DNA of 64,000 nt, from the NCBI GenBank assembly GCA_937924335.1, contig CALDWW010000013.1:1-64000 (forward strand). The letters are read 5' to 3'. Below are positions 25,075 through 37,840 of the stretch, in pieces. Position numbers and translations under genes: made by a program. The notes beneath the pieces are model-generated. The model was not told the DNA's origin, did not search any database, and was given only the letters and a program-made list of their open reading frames with translations. Source of the DNA: an uncultured Gammaproteobacteria bacterium (GTDB lineage Bacteria > Pseudomonadota > Gammaproteobacteria > Steroidobacterales > XN24). Within the stretch, counting starts at the first letter, position 1, and each line of letters starts with the position of its first letter.

Positions 25075-26412
25075 ATGGAATCCTCCTCTGCGCTTTTAAC
25101 CGATCTCTATCAGTTGACCATGCTGGATGCCTATCGGCAGTCCGGCATGACGTCCCCGGCCGTATTCGAACTGTTCGTGCGTCGGCTGCCGCGTGAGCGT
25201 GGCTATCTGGTAGCGGCCGGCCTGGAGCAGGTGCTGCAGTATCTGGAGAATCTGCGTTTCTCGTCCTCCGAACTCGACTGGCTGGTGCACAGCGGGCACT
25301 TCGATCGGCCATTTGTCGACTGGCTGGCCGACCTGCGGTTCACCGGCGACGTCTGGGCGTTGCGAGAGGGCGAGGTTTTCTTCGCCAACGAGCCGATCCT
25401 CCGAGTCACGGCCCCGCTACCCGAGGCTCAACTGGTAGAGAGTCGTCTGATCAACATCATCCACTTTCAGACCCTGGTGGCTTCCAAGGCGGCCAGGGTT
25501 GTGATGGCTGCGGGTGGTCGTACGTTGGTCGATTTCGGCATGCGCCGGGCCCACGGCGCCGAAGCGGCAGTGTGGGCGGCGCGCGCCAGCTATGTCGCCG
25601 GCTTCGACGGGTCTGCGACCGTGGAGGCCGGGCGGCGGTTTGACCTGCCGATCTTCGGGACCATGGCCCACTCCTTTGTTCAGGCACACGACTCCGAGTC
25701 CCGGGCGTTTCTCGATTTCGCCCGCGCCCGTCCTGAAGGGCTGGTACTGCTGATCGACACCTATGACGTTGAAGCCGCGGTAAGAAAAGTCATCGAATTG
25801 GCCGCGGTACTCGAGCCAGAGGGCATTAGGGTGCGGGCGCTGCGGCTGGACAGTGGTGACCTGGTGGCTGGCAGTCGCCTGATCCGCCGCCTCCTTGATG
25901 AGGCAGGGCGACAAGATGTCGGAATCTTCCTCTCCGGCGACCTTGATGAGCACAAGGTGGCGGCGGCGTGTGTCGCCGGTGCGCCTGCAACCGGCTTCGG
26001 TGTCGGTACCCGGCTCGACGTTTCCGCAGACGCGCCGTCGCTGGATATCGCGTACAAGCTGCAGGCTTATGCAGGCAGGCCCAGGCGCAAGCGGTCGCTC
26101 GGCAAGGCCACATGGCCGGGAGCAAAGCAGGTGTTCCGGGAAATCGGGGCGGACGGGCGGATAGCGCGCGATACCATAGGCCGTGACACGGAGAGGTTGT
26201 CAGGGTGGCGCCTCCTGGAGTCCGTGATGTCGGCAGGCCGCCGTGTCACCGATGCTCCCACGCTGGAACAGATTCGGGCCCATGCAGTCGACCGTCTCGC
26301 AAGTCTGCCGGAGCAATGCCGCTCGCTGGATGGGCCGCTACCCCTGACGGCAGTGATATCTGACGATCTGAAACGGCTCGCCAATGAGGCGGATGCCGCT
26401 GTTCAGCCGTAA
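25075..26412 (+). CDS. pncB: Nicotinate phosphoribosyltransferase
   Basis: A 445-residue NAPRTase making nicotinate mononucleotide from nicotinate and PRPP. Visible are the N-terminal LLTDLYQLTMLDAYRQSGM, VFELFVRRLPRERGYLVAAGLEQVL, MRRAHGAEAAVWAARASYVAGFDGSATVEA, GTMAHSFVQAH (catalytic His region), LLIDTYDVEAAV and VRALRLDSGDL with the phosphate-binding segment. It is in an operon with pncA. It ends 5 bases before the convergent FHA gene end. Confidence 0.94.
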   Translation: MESSSALLTDLYQLTMLDAYRQSGMTSPAVFELFVRRLPRERGYLVAAGLEQVLQYLENLRFSSSELDWLVHSGHFDRPFVDWLADLRFTGDVWALREGEVFFANEPILRVTAPLPEAQLVESRLINIIHFQTLVASKAARVVMAAGGRTLVDFGMRRAHGAEAAVWAARASYVAGFDGSATVEAGRRFDLPIFGTMAHSFVQAHDSESRAFLDFARARPEGLVLLIDTYDVEAAVRKVIELAAVLEPEGIRVRALRLDSGDLVAGSRLIRRLLDEAGRQDVGIFLSGDLDEHKVAAACVAGAPATGFGVGTRLDVSADAPSLDIAYKLQAYAGRPRRKRSLGKATWPGAKQVFREIGADGRIARDTIGRDTERLSGWRLLESVMSAGRRVTDAPTLEQIRAHAVDRLASLPEQCRSLDGPLPLTAVISDDLKRLANEADAAVQP

Positions 26413-26417
26413 CAGGC

Positions 26418-27626
26418 CTAATCCGGGTCGCGACGGGCCGCCCGCAGCTTCGCCAAGCGCTGGATCTCCAATTTGTAGGCCTCGGCGAATACCCTGCCCG
26501 CCACTTCGTCAAACTGTCGTTCGGCGCGTTTTTGCGTGCTGTCGTAGTATTCCCGATAGAGATCCCAGTATTTTGCAGGGTTGCTAAGCCCTTTCAACGC
26601 GCCACGCTTGAGACCCTTGTCGAAACGGGCTTGCAGCCGCTCCGGGTCGAAACTCGCCAACTGCTCATCAAATGCAGCTTTCATGCCCGCGACGATCGCT
26701 CGTTGATGAGCCTGTATGTCCACGTAGGCTTCGGATACCGCGTCCATGGCCGGGAGGTACTGTATGCCCCGATAGAACAGCAGGGCGTCGAGCGCCTGGT
26801 CAACGTCTGTAGCAAACTTGAGCGGATTGTTCTCGCCCGGTTCCATGCCCGTCTGATCGAGATCAAGCTGACCCTTCACCTTGGCGCGGGAGTTGAGGAC
26901 TTCCAGCAAACCTCCGATGGAAAGCCGAATCAGCCGGCCGGCAGTCACCAGGTACTGTTTCTCGCGTCCTGGAGAAATCTTTCTGGGGTCTATTCCTGCG
27001 GCTTCGAAGACCAGTTTCGCCGCTTCGGCAAGAGAGGCCTCGTTTAACTCCTCGACTTCCTGCGTGATGTCGTCTTCGACGGTTTCTTCAAGATCATCTT
27101 CGCCGATGACGCGGGTCCCGGTCATGGCCTGGACTTCTTCGATCACAGAGAAATCTTCGGCGAGATCGGCCACGGGACCGGGCGCCAGTTCGCGGAGAAT
27201 GTCGCCCTTGGCCGGGCGCTTCTCCCTTGCATCATCGTCGCCCGATTCGCCATCGTCATCCTCGGCGATAAACACTGCGCTGTCAGTCTTGCCTTCCAGG
27301 CTGACATTCAGGATGCTGACGGAGATCTGGTATTGGCCGAGCTGCAGCCTGTCGCCATCATAGAGCCTGATCGGGGTTCCACGGCCTATCGGCTGATCCG
27401 AGTCGTTGACGAACACACCGTTGGTGCTCTGGTCGTTGAGGAAATATGCGCCACCCTGATAATCGATCATCGCGTGATGCGCGGAGAGATAACGTTCCGG
27501 GTCCGGCAGGACCCAGTCATTATCCGGCGCGCGGCCTATACTGCCTCCGTGGACGCTGAAGACACGGATGCCTTCCGGGCCCAGAATATTCTGCTGGGAA
27601 CTGATGACTTTCAGTGTCAACGGCAT
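26418..27626 (-). CDS. tagH: TagH-like FHA domain protein (type VI secretion-associated)
   Basis: A 402-residue protein. Residues about 1-105 are an FHA phosphothreonine-binding domain (GSIGRAPDNDWVLPDPERYLSAHHAMI, NDQSTNGVFVND with the GR, S-x-x-H and N-G blocks). An acidic linker follows. From about residue 215 to the end it matches the TagH C-terminal domain (EAAKLVFEAAGIDPRKI, FLY-type RGIQYLPAMDAVSEAY, KYWDLYREYYD). Known TagH proteins sit in type VI secretion loci, often with PppA/PpkA. No other T6SS gene is within reach here. GAGG lies 6 bases before the ATG. Confidence 0.85.
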   Translation of the reverse strand: MPLTLKVISSQQNILGPEGIRVFSVHGGSIGRAPDNDWVLPDPERYLSAHHAMIDYQGGAYFLNDQSTNGVFVNDSDQPIGRGTPIRLYDGDRLQLGQYQISVSILNVSLEGKTDSAVFIAEDDDGESGDDDAREKRPAKGDILRELAPGPVADLAEDFSVIEEVQAMTGTRVIGEDDLEETVEDDITQEVEELNEASLAEAAKLVFEAAGIDPRKISPGREKQYLVTAGRLIRLSIGGLLEVLNSRAKVKGQLDLDQTGMEPGENNPLKFATDVDQALDALLFYRGIQYLPAMDAVSEAYVDIQAHQRAIVAGMKAAFDEQLASFDPERLQARFDKGLKRGALKGLSNPAKYWDLYREYYDSTQKRAERQFDEVAGRVFAEAYKLEIQRLAKLRAARRDPD

Positions 27627-27814
27627 GGTTTTACCTCGGCCCGCGGAAGGGCAGGATTGACTTGCCGACCATCGCGCCAAAAATAATGCATATGCCCAAG
27701 GGTAACAAGCCAACCGCGTTTTGGGCGATTTTCCTTTTAAAGCAGTAAGTTGGGGAATTATGTCCGGTTTTGCGGCCAGTCTTTTTTTGCGCGCGAAGGG
27801 GTATAAACAAGCTA

Positions 27815-28162
27815 ATGACCGCCGATAAGAACATCTTTAAGGTCCTTTTCATGAGCCAGGGCAAGGTCTACGAGATTTATGCCCGCCAGGTCAGTCACGG
27901 TGCGATGCTCGGATTCCTGGAGGTCGAGGAACTTATATTCGGTGAACGCACTTCGGTCGTGGTCGATCCCAGCGAGGAGAGGATCAAGACCGAGTTTGCC
28001 GGCGTGCAGCGTACCTACATCCCAGTGCATGCCGTGCTCAGGGTGGACGAAGTAGAGAAGCAGGGCGTAAGCAAGATATCCAAGATCGAAGGTGACAATG
28101 TTGCCCAGTTCCCGATGCCCGTTTACACGCCTACCGGCGGCGGAGACTCGCGGGACACGTGA
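27815..28162 (+). CDS. DUF1820 family protein
   Basis: A 115-residue protein matching DUF1820 over residues 1-95 (NIFKVLFMSQGKVYEIYARQV, MLGFLEVEELIFGE, VVVDPSEERIKTEF, TYIPVHAVLRVDEVEKQG). The family is widespread in gammaproteobacteria and has no established role. The ATG at 27815 begins the family match. An AAGGGG lies 13 bases upstream, rather far, and a TATAAA element at 27802-27807 is close enough that the mRNA could start nearly at the ATG. Confidence 0.88.
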   Translation: MTADKNIFKVLFMSQGKVYEIYARQVSHGAMLGFLEVEELIFGERTSVVVDPSEERIKTEFAGVQRTYIPVHAVLRVDEVEKQGVSKISKIEGDNVAQFPMPVYTPTGGGDSRDT

Positions 28163-28214
28163 TTCACAGCCCGAGCAAGCATGCTGTTCGATCCTAGCCC
28201 AGGTGAAACCGCGC

Positions 28215-28258
28215 CAGACGGCCGGCCGTTACTGGCCGGCGCGCCCTGAGGCCGTCTG
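28215..28258 (+). other. Nested hairpin covering the ribosome site of the MBL gene
   Basis: CAGACGGCC (28215-28223) pairs with GGCCGTCTG (28250-28258); inside, CCGGCC (28222-28227) pairs with GGCCGG (28234-28239). The only Shine-Dalgarno-like GAGG before the TTG start at 28262 overlaps the right arm. It is either the terminator-like end of the DUF1820 transcript without a T tail or a structure that limits initiation at the downstream gene. Confidence 0.55.
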
Positions 28259-28261
28259 AAC

Positions 28262-29029
28262 TTGTCCATCCGATTCGCATATCTGGGCAGTGGAAGCAAG
28301 GGTAACTCCGCCTTGGTCAGCGCGGCAGGAACCTGCGTCATGGTCGATTGTGGCTTCTCGGTAAAGGCCACGGAAGCAAGACTGTCGCGCCTGCAGATGT
28401 CTGCCGACAATGTCGATGCCCTGCTCGTGACTCACGAGCACTCGGATCACATCGGTGGCGTCGCCCGACTTGCACGCCGTTACGGCATGCCTGTCTGGAT
28501 GACGGCCGGGACATATGCGTGTGCACCGGATCAGGACATCCCCGGGTTGAATCTTTTCAGCAGTCACGAGGCGTTTTCAGTGGGAGATCTGCAGATCGAC
28601 CCGATGCCCGTTCCGCACGACGCCCGCGAGCCGTGTCAGTTCGTGTTCAGCGATGGCGATCAGCGATTGGGCATCCTGACCGATACCGGCCATGTGACTC
28701 GCCACGTTCTGGACAGTCTTTCCGGCTGTGACGGCCTGGTCATAGAGTGCAACCACGACGTGGATATGCTCATGAAGGGCCCATATCCGGCGGCTCTCAA
28801 GCAGCGGGTCGTGGGTGAACTCGGCCACCTGAACAATGACCAGGCTGCAGAGCTCGTAAGGAGCCTGGATACGAGCCACCTGCAACACCTGGTCGCCGTT
28901 CATATCAGCGAGGTCAACAACACCAGAGAGATGGCGGTGGATGCCCTGGCCTGCGCGGCCGGGGTCGAAGCGCCGGATGTCCAGTCGGCTTGCCAGAATG
29001 AGGGGCTCGACTGGCGGGAGTTGTGCTGA
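28262..29029 (+). CDS. Metallo-beta-lactamase-fold hydrolase (YycJ/WalJ-like)
   Basis: A 255-residue MBL-fold protein. Residues 1-12 have the family start SIRFAYLGSGSKGNSALV. The metal site THEHSDHIGG is at about residues 56-65, with further ligands in VPHDA, LTDTGHVT and ECNHD. YycJ/WalJ-type proteins are thought to be 5'-exonucleases acting on DNA ends; that activity is inferred here. The start is a TTG with GAGG about 10 bases upstream inside a hairpin; no in-frame ATG exists before the conserved strand. Confidence 0.85.
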   Translation: MSIRFAYLGSGSKGNSALVSAAGTCVMVDCGFSVKATEARLSRLQMSADNVDALLVTHEHSDHIGGVARLARRYGMPVWMTAGTYACAPDQDIPGLNLFSSHEAFSVGDLQIDPMPVPHDAREPCQFVFSDGDQRLGILTDTGHVTRHVLDSLSGCDGLVIECNHDVDMLMKGPYPAALKQRVVGELGHLNNDQAAELVRSLDTSHLQHLVAVHISEVNNTREMAVDALACAAGVEAPDVQSACQNEGLDWRELC

Positions 29030-29111
29030 TCATGGACGGCCTTAACCGGTGGAGGCGGTAGCTGGCCTCCGGTATCATTCGCCTCCCAAATCGCCCTCGG
29101 GAAATGCTCCG

Positions 29112-32990
<3,879 letters not shown>

Positions 32991-33030
32991 ACGTCACTCG
33001 AGCGTCCTTTGACCCGGAGATGCTGAGGCC

Positions 33031-34752
33031 GTGATCCGTCGCCTCTGCCGATACCCGATCGTCGCCGTTGCACTGGGCCTGTTGATCCTCAGTCGTGCCG
33101 GGGCGACAGAGTCTTCGTCGCCACCCGGTGGCGAGGTCTCGCTGGTTGTAGTCATTGTGGTCGATCAGCTTCGCGGTGACATGCCCGGTGAACTCATGGA
33201 CCGATTCGGTCCTGGGGGGTTTCGCCGGTTCTACGAAGAGGGGCTGGTCTATCCAGGTGCGGTGATGCGCTTTGCGCCAACATCGACGGGCCCCGGCCAT
33301 GCCACGCTGGCTACGGGGGCGCTACCGGCGGTGCACGGCATCGTCGGCAATCAGTGGTGGGACGTTACCCGCGAGACCGCGGTCAACTGTGTCGCCGACC
33401 CCGCGCATCGTATCGTGGGCCAGAGCGTGTCCTTTGCCAGGGGTGTCTCACCGCGATATCTGACGGCAGAGACATTTGCCGACGTCATCCACCAGGATTC
33501 CGGTGGCAGTTCGCGAACAGTGTCGCTATCGATGAAGGATCGTTCTGCAGTCCTTCCTGCGGGTAGGAGCGGAAAGGCCGTCTGGTACTCGAAGTGGACC
33601 GGCCAGTTCGTATCCAGTGACTACTATTATCCGTCGCTGCCGGGGTGGGCCAGAGACTTCAATGCCAGACGCATGGGGCGGCTCGGGGCTGACATCTGGG
33701 AATTGTCCAGGATGCGTCGCGACTACCGGTTCGAGGATCGGGACGATCAGCCATGGGAGATGACCGACCTCGGCCCCGGGCGGGGGTTTCCGCACCGGCT
33801 GTCCGATGCACGCAACCAGTCATCCGCGGTGCGATTCATGCCATTGGCTGACCGGTTGCTGGTCGAGCTGGCCAAGGACGCTGCGGCCGAGGTCGACCTT
33901 GGCAAAGGTCCGGCAACCGATGTCCTGTTTCTCGGGTTGTCTGCGACCGACTACATCGGGCACGCATATGGACCGGACAGCCTCGAGTGGGAAGACAACA
34001 TGCTCCGGCTGGATCAGCTTCTGGCAGACATGTTCAACTGGCTGGAGCGTTACATCGGCATGGGGCGCGTGATCGTGGCGTTGAGTTCTGATCACGGAGT
34101 CGCGTCGGCGCCCGAGTACCTGTTGTCCCGCGGACAAGCCGGCGGGCGGGTGGACACACCGGGCATGGAAGCGGACTTACGGACCTTCCTCCGGGATCGT
34201 TTCGAACTCGAGGACGACCCGGTCCTCGGGGTCTCATACCCGGCCATCTATCTTGACGTCGCCGCCCTGCGTGCTGCCGGACTGGACCTCGGCGAGGTGG
34301 AGAGGGTGGCTGCCGAACGTATCGAGAAGACCGAGGGTATCGCCACGGTTCTCACCCGGTCCGACATCATGGCGCAACGAGTCCGGTCCTCACGCGTGAA
34401 TGACCGGGTCGTAGCCGGATTCCATCCGGAACGCTCGGGACATCTGTTCCTCATCCAGGAACAGGGCTGGTTCATGGATGAGGATCCCCACTACTATGCG
34501 ACCAACCATGGCTCGCCCTATGACTACGATGCCAGCGTCCCGATCATGTTCCTCGCGCCCGGGCTGAAGGCCCAGGTGGTCGAGCGCGAGATAGGCACGG
34601 AAGACTTCGCTCCCAGCATCACGAGTATTCTGGATCTGCCCGCGCCCCGGCAGGCAACGGGGATGGCGCTCGCCGAGATCAGACGGGTGACTCAGCGTGG
34701 GTCGTATAATTCGCCGGCAGGATCGAGTCAGGACGAGCCTCGTTCGGAGTGA
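33031..34752 (+). CDS. Exported alkaline phosphatase-superfamily enzyme (PafA/phosphodiesterase-like)
   Basis: A 573-residue protein with an N-terminal signal segment (hydrophobic residues 9-20, cleavage near GATES). Alkaline-phosphatase-superfamily sites follow: VVIVVDQLRGDM with the first metal Asp45, FAPTSTGPGHATLATGALP with the catalytic Thr, SATDYIGHAYGPDS (Asp, His) and SSDHGVA (Asp, His). The arrangement is closest to PafA-type phosphatases or nucleotide phosphodiesterases that act in the periplasm. The start is GTG with GAGG 2-5 bases upstream; no better start was found. The substrate is not deducible. Confidence 0.85.
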   Translation: MIRRLCRYPIVAVALGLLILSRAGATESSSPPGGEVSLVVVIVVDQLRGDMPGELMDRFGPGGFRRFYEEGLVYPGAVMRFAPTSTGPGHATLATGALPAVHGIVGNQWWDVTRETAVNCVADPAHRIVGQSVSFARGVSPRYLTAETFADVIHQDSGGSSRTVSLSMKDRSAVLPAGRSGKAVWYSKWTGQFVSSDYYYPSLPGWARDFNARRMGRLGADIWELSRMRRDYRFEDRDDQPWEMTDLGPGRGFPHRLSDARNQSSAVRFMPLADRLLVELAKDAAAEVDLGKGPATDVLFLGLSATDYIGHAYGPDSLEWEDNMLRLDQLLADMFNWLERYIGMGRVIVALSSDHGVASAPEYLLSRGQAGGRVDTPGMEADLRTFLRDRFELEDDPVLGVSYPAIYLDVAALRAAGLDLGEVERVAAERIEKTEGIATVLTRSDIMAQRVRSSRVNDRVVAGFHPERSGHLFLIQEQGWFMDEDPHYYATNHGSPYDYDASVPIMFLAPGLKAQVVEREIGTEDFAPSITSILDLPAPRQATGMALAEIRRVTQRGSYNSPAGSSQDEPRSE

Positions 34753-34786
34753 TACAGATGAGACAGCTTGACCGCGGGGGAATGAA

Positions 34787-36481
34787 ATGAACGGCAGAGG
34801 AGGCGTCGACGACGCAGGCACGAGATTCCGGGACGTCGAAATTCATGCTCCGACCGGACCCGACCTGTCCTGTAAGGGCTGGGTGCAGGAAGCCGCCTTG
34901 CGAATGCTCATGAATAACCTCGATCCCAGGGTGGCCGAGGACCCCAAGGCGCTGATCGTCTACGGCGGTATCGGAAGGGCGGCCCGCAACTGGGAGTGTT
35001 TCGACACGAGCGTGACGACGCTCAGGCGTCTGGAGAACGACGAGACCCTGCTGGTGCAGTCCGGTAAGCCCGTTGGTGTATTCAAAACGCACGAATTCGC
35101 GCCCCGGATACTGATCGCAAACTCGAATCTCGTCGGCAAGTGGGCCAACTGGGAACATTTCTTCGAGCTCGACCGCAGGGGCCTGATGATGTACGGCCAG
35201 ATGACGGCTGGCTCGTGGATCTATATCGGTTCACAGGGCATCGTCCAGGGCACCTATGAGACGTTTGCTGAGGCTGTAAGGCAGCACTACGACGGAAATC
35301 CCGCGGGCAAGTGGTTGTTGACAGGCGGTCTCGGCGGGATGGGCGGAGCACAGCCTCTGGCTGCGGTATTTGCCGGGCTCTGTTGTCTGGCCGTGGAAGT
35401 CGATCCGAACAGGATAGAGAAGCGCCTGGAGACAGGTTATCTGGATCATCGGGCAGACTCTCTCGACGAGGCGATGAAACTGATTGGGGCAGCCACGGCG
35501 GAGGGGCGGACGATATCGGTGGGCCTCCTTGGGAATGCCGCTGAAGTTTTCGAGGAGATCCAGCGGTCGGACGCTCAGCCTCACCTGGTAACGGATCAGA
35601 CGTCTGCCCACGACCCACTCAACGGGTATGTCCCGGTGGGTTACGACGTGGACCAGGCAGCGGAGTTTCGCGAACGGGATCCGGAGGAATATGTCCGTCA
35701 GGCCAAGCTGTCCATGGCCAGGCAGGTACGGGCGATGCTCGGATTCAGTGAGGCCGGCGTTCCCACATTCGACTACGGCAACAATATCCGCGCGATGGCG
35801 CAAGATGCGGGTGTGGAGAATGCTTTCGACTTCAAGGGATTCGTTCCCCTCTACATACGGCCGTTATTCTGCGAGGGCATCGGGCCGTTTCGCTGGGCGG
35901 CCCTGTCCGGCGATCCGGAGGATATCTTCCGTACTGACGACAAGGCCCGGGAGTTGTTCCCGGAAAAACCTGGACTGCACCGCTGGCTCGATGCGGCCCG
36001 GGAGCGAATTCACTTTCAGGGCCTTCCGTGTCGAATCTGCTGGTTGGGATACAAGGAGCGCCATCGACTCGGTCTGGCATTCAACGAGATGGTCCGCACT
36101 GGCGAATTGAAGGCGCCGATCGTGATCGGGCGAGACCACCTGGACTCGGGTTCGGTAGCTTCGCCCAATCGCGAGACCGAGGGCATGCGCGACGGATCGG
36201 ACGCGGTCGCGGACTGGCCCGTGTTGAACGCCATGCTGAACACGGCCAGCGGAGCGTCCTGGGTCAGTTTCCACCACGGCGGAGGCGTGGGCATGGGTTA
36301 CTCGCTGCATGCCGGAGTCGTCATCGTTGCCGACGGCAGCGATCGTGCCGAGCGTCAACTTGAGAGCGTGTTGATCAACGATCCGGGAACGGGCGTCATG
36401 CGCCATGCGGATGCCGGTTATGAGGTCGCTCTGCGGGTGGCTCGGGAGAGAGGGCTGGACCTGCCCATGAGCAACTCCTGA
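34787..36481 (+). CDS. hutU: Urocanate hydratase
   Basis: A 564-residue urocanase, close to the usual 555-560. It converts urocanate to imidazolonepropionate using tightly bound NAD. Visible are [84 protein letters not shown] (NAD loop), [15 protein letters not shown] with the active-site Cys in [12 protein letters not shown], and [11 protein letters not shown]. The start has GGGGG 6 bases upstream. It lies about 21 kb from the rest of the hut genes (57.9-64 kb), which is unusual because hutU is normally next to hutH. Confidence 0.97.
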   Translation: MNGRGGVDDAGTRFRDVEIHAPTGPDLSCKGWVQEAALRMLMNNLDPRVAEDPKALIVYGGIGRAARNWECFDTSVTTLRRLENDETLLVQSGKPVGVFKTHEFAPRILIANSNLVGKWANWEHFFELDRRGLMMYGQMTAGSWIYIGSQGIVQGTYETFAEAVRQHYDGNPAGKWLLTGGLGGMGGAQPLAAVFAGLCCLAVEVDPNRIEKRLETGYLDHRADSLDEAMKLIGAATAEGRTISVGLLGNAAEVFEEIQRSDAQPHLVTDQTSAHDPLNGYVPVGYDVDQAAEFRERDPEEYVRQAKLSMARQVRAMLGFSEAGVPTFDYGNNIRAMAQDAGVENAFDFKGFVPLYIRPLFCEGIGPFRWAALSGDPEDIFRTDDKARELFPEKPGLHRWLDAARERIHFQGLPCRICWLGYKERHRLGLAFNEMVRTGELKAPIVIGRDHLDSGSVASPNRETEGMRDGSDAVADWPVLNAMLNTASGASWVSFHHGGGVGMGYSLHAGVVIVADGSDRAERQLESVLINDPGTGVMRHADAGYEVALRVARERGLDLPMSNS

Positions 36482-36506
36482 CCAGTCAATGACGGAGGAT
36501 ATGGCA

Positions 36507-37340
36507 ATGCTGCCGGGGCAACCTGCTACCGGCTTCTTCCTGCGATGGGTGGACGTAGTGCTTCGTGCCCTGTTATCGCTATTGGCTGTCGTCTGGAGCG
36601 TGACTCCCGCGGTATCTGGCGCGACCAGCGAGCCCGGATCGGTGCCTGCAACCGAGGCGGAGTACGTCGTAGTACTGCATGGGCTTGGCCGCACCGAGCG
36701 CGCCATGAGGCCTCTGGCCGAGCGCATTGCGCAACAGGGTTATCGGGTATTCAATGTGGCCTATCCGTCGCGGAACCTGGCGCCTGAGCAGCTGATAGAG
36801 GTCATCGAGCGGGCCGTGGCGGATTGTTGCAAGGATGCCCGTCGCCTCCACTTCGTCACTCATTCGCTGGGCGGCATCCTGGTCAGGGCCCGTCTGGCCG
36901 CCAATCCTGACCCCAGAGTCGGCCGGGTCGTCATGCTTTCTCCTCCGAATCAGGGCACAGAACTGGTCGATACCCTGGGGGCAAACTGGTTGTTCGAAGC
37001 CGTCATGGGGCCGACCGCAAGCGAGTTGGGCACCGGACCCGACAGTCTTCCGAATCGGCTGCCTCCGCCGGACGTGGAGGTCGGCATTATCGCGGCGACC
37101 GGTTCGATCAATCCCCTGGGCTCACTATTGATACCGGGCGAGGACGACGGCATCGTGGCACTGTGCCGGATGTGGCTGGAAGGCGCGGAGATGATCGCTG
37201 TCGAGGACTCCCACGCGATGATGATGCGGTCACCTGAAGTCGCCAGACAGGTCTTGCTATTCATCTCCGAGGGCCGCTTCGATCACACCGCGGCGGAAGC
37301 GGTGCTCGACCCGCCAGAGTGCGCCGATCCGGACGAGTGA
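36507..37340 (+). CDS. Alpha/beta-hydrolase (lipase-like), exported
   Basis: A 277-residue serine hydrolase. A hydrophobic N-terminal segment (LRALLSLLAVVWSVTPAVSGA) suggests export or anchoring. The fold begins at YVVVLHGLGRTERAM with the oxyanion loop HGLG. The nucleophile elbow is THSLGGIL, and MLSPPNQGTELVD follows, as in triacylglycerol-lipase-like proteins. A late EDSHAMMM holds the probable catalytic His, and DDGIV the Asp. GGAGG 9 bases before 36507 favours this ATG over those at 36489 and 36501. It follows hutU by 25 bases, but a functional link is unlikely. Confidence 0.78.
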   Translation: MLPGQPATGFFLRWVDVVLRALLSLLAVVWSVTPAVSGATSEPGSVPATEAEYVVVLHGLGRTERAMRPLAERIAQQGYRVFNVAYPSRNLAPEQLIEVIERAVADCCKDARRLHFVTHSLGGILVRARLAANPDPRVGRVVMLSPPNQGTELVDTLGANWLFEAVMGPTASELGTGPDSLPNRLPPPDVEVGIIAATGSINPLGSLLIPGEDDGIVALCRMWLEGAEMIAVEDSHAMMMRSPEVARQVLLFISEGRFDHTAAEAVLDPPECADPDE

Positions 37341-37380
37341 GTCCGGTCTCGGGAACGCGATGGGCAAGGCGCCTGGAGAC

Positions 37381-37424
37381 TGGGTTACCCAACACGCGGG
37401 CAGGGACCCGCTGTCATATGACAG
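37381..37424. promoter_or_regulatory. Cluster of three dyads before the glycogen-binding gene
   Basis: Within 44 bases are TGGGTTACCCA (37381-37391, odd dyad), a GCGGG/CCCGC stem (37396-37400 with 37407-37411) and the perfect 14-bp palindrome CTGTCATATGACAG (37411-37424). The last ends at the ribosome site of the next gene. Possible operators; no known regulator is assigned. Confidence 0.45.
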
Positions 37425-37439
37425 GTGGAGATAACATTC

Positions 37440-37739
37440 ATGTTGAGCAAACACTATTCCACGACCGGCAGGGTCTGCAGGGTCACCTTCAAGCTTCCGG
37501 CCCAGGTGGGTGCCGGTCGGGCGGCGTTATGCGGAGAGTTCAACGACTGGGATGCGGCGCCCATGCGCAGACTCAAGGATGAGAGTTTCAGTCTCACGAT
37601 GTCGTTGCCTTCGGGGAGAGCGTACCGTTTCCGCTACCTGCTGGACGACAAGCGCTGGGAGAACGATTGGTCAGCCGACAGCTATCGACCCAATGGGCTT
37701 GGAGCCGAGGACTCAGTCGTGGACCTGCGGGGTAATTGA
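37440..37739 (+). CDS. Isoamylase early-set (glycogen-binding, AMPK-type) domain protein
   Basis: A 99-residue stand-alone E-set/CBM48-like domain. Family residues: VTFKLPAQVGAGRAALCGEFNDWDAAPMRRLKDESFSLTMSLPSGRAYRFRYLLDD, where FNDW and the Y-x-F-R-Y-x-x-D strand are diagnostic of glycogen-binding domains of AMPK-beta and branching enzymes. No catalytic domain is attached and no glycogen gene is nearby. GGAG lies 10 bases before the ATG. It may be a free carbohydrate-sensing module (inference). Confidence 0.8.
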   Translation: MLSKHYSTTGRVCRVTFKLPAQVGAGRAALCGEFNDWDAAPMRRLKDESFSLTMSLPSGRAYRFRYLLDDKRWENDWSADSYRPNGLGAEDSVVDLRGN

Positions 37740-37840
37740 TCAGCTCTGAGAGGCTTGCGGTGCCACGGCAGGTACCCATTCCAGACAGCCCCCGTTTGCT
37801 CATCCTCTAAGTCACTGCAATTGCCCTGGGAGACAGACAC

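Noticed and set aside
28251..28260. GCCGTCTGAA, identical to the Neisseria DNA uptake sequence, forming part of an inverted repeat
   Set aside because: Only one full copy was noticed, the partner arm has mismatches to the uptake sequence, and the gene content is not neisserial. Chance in a GC-rich hairpin is more likely.
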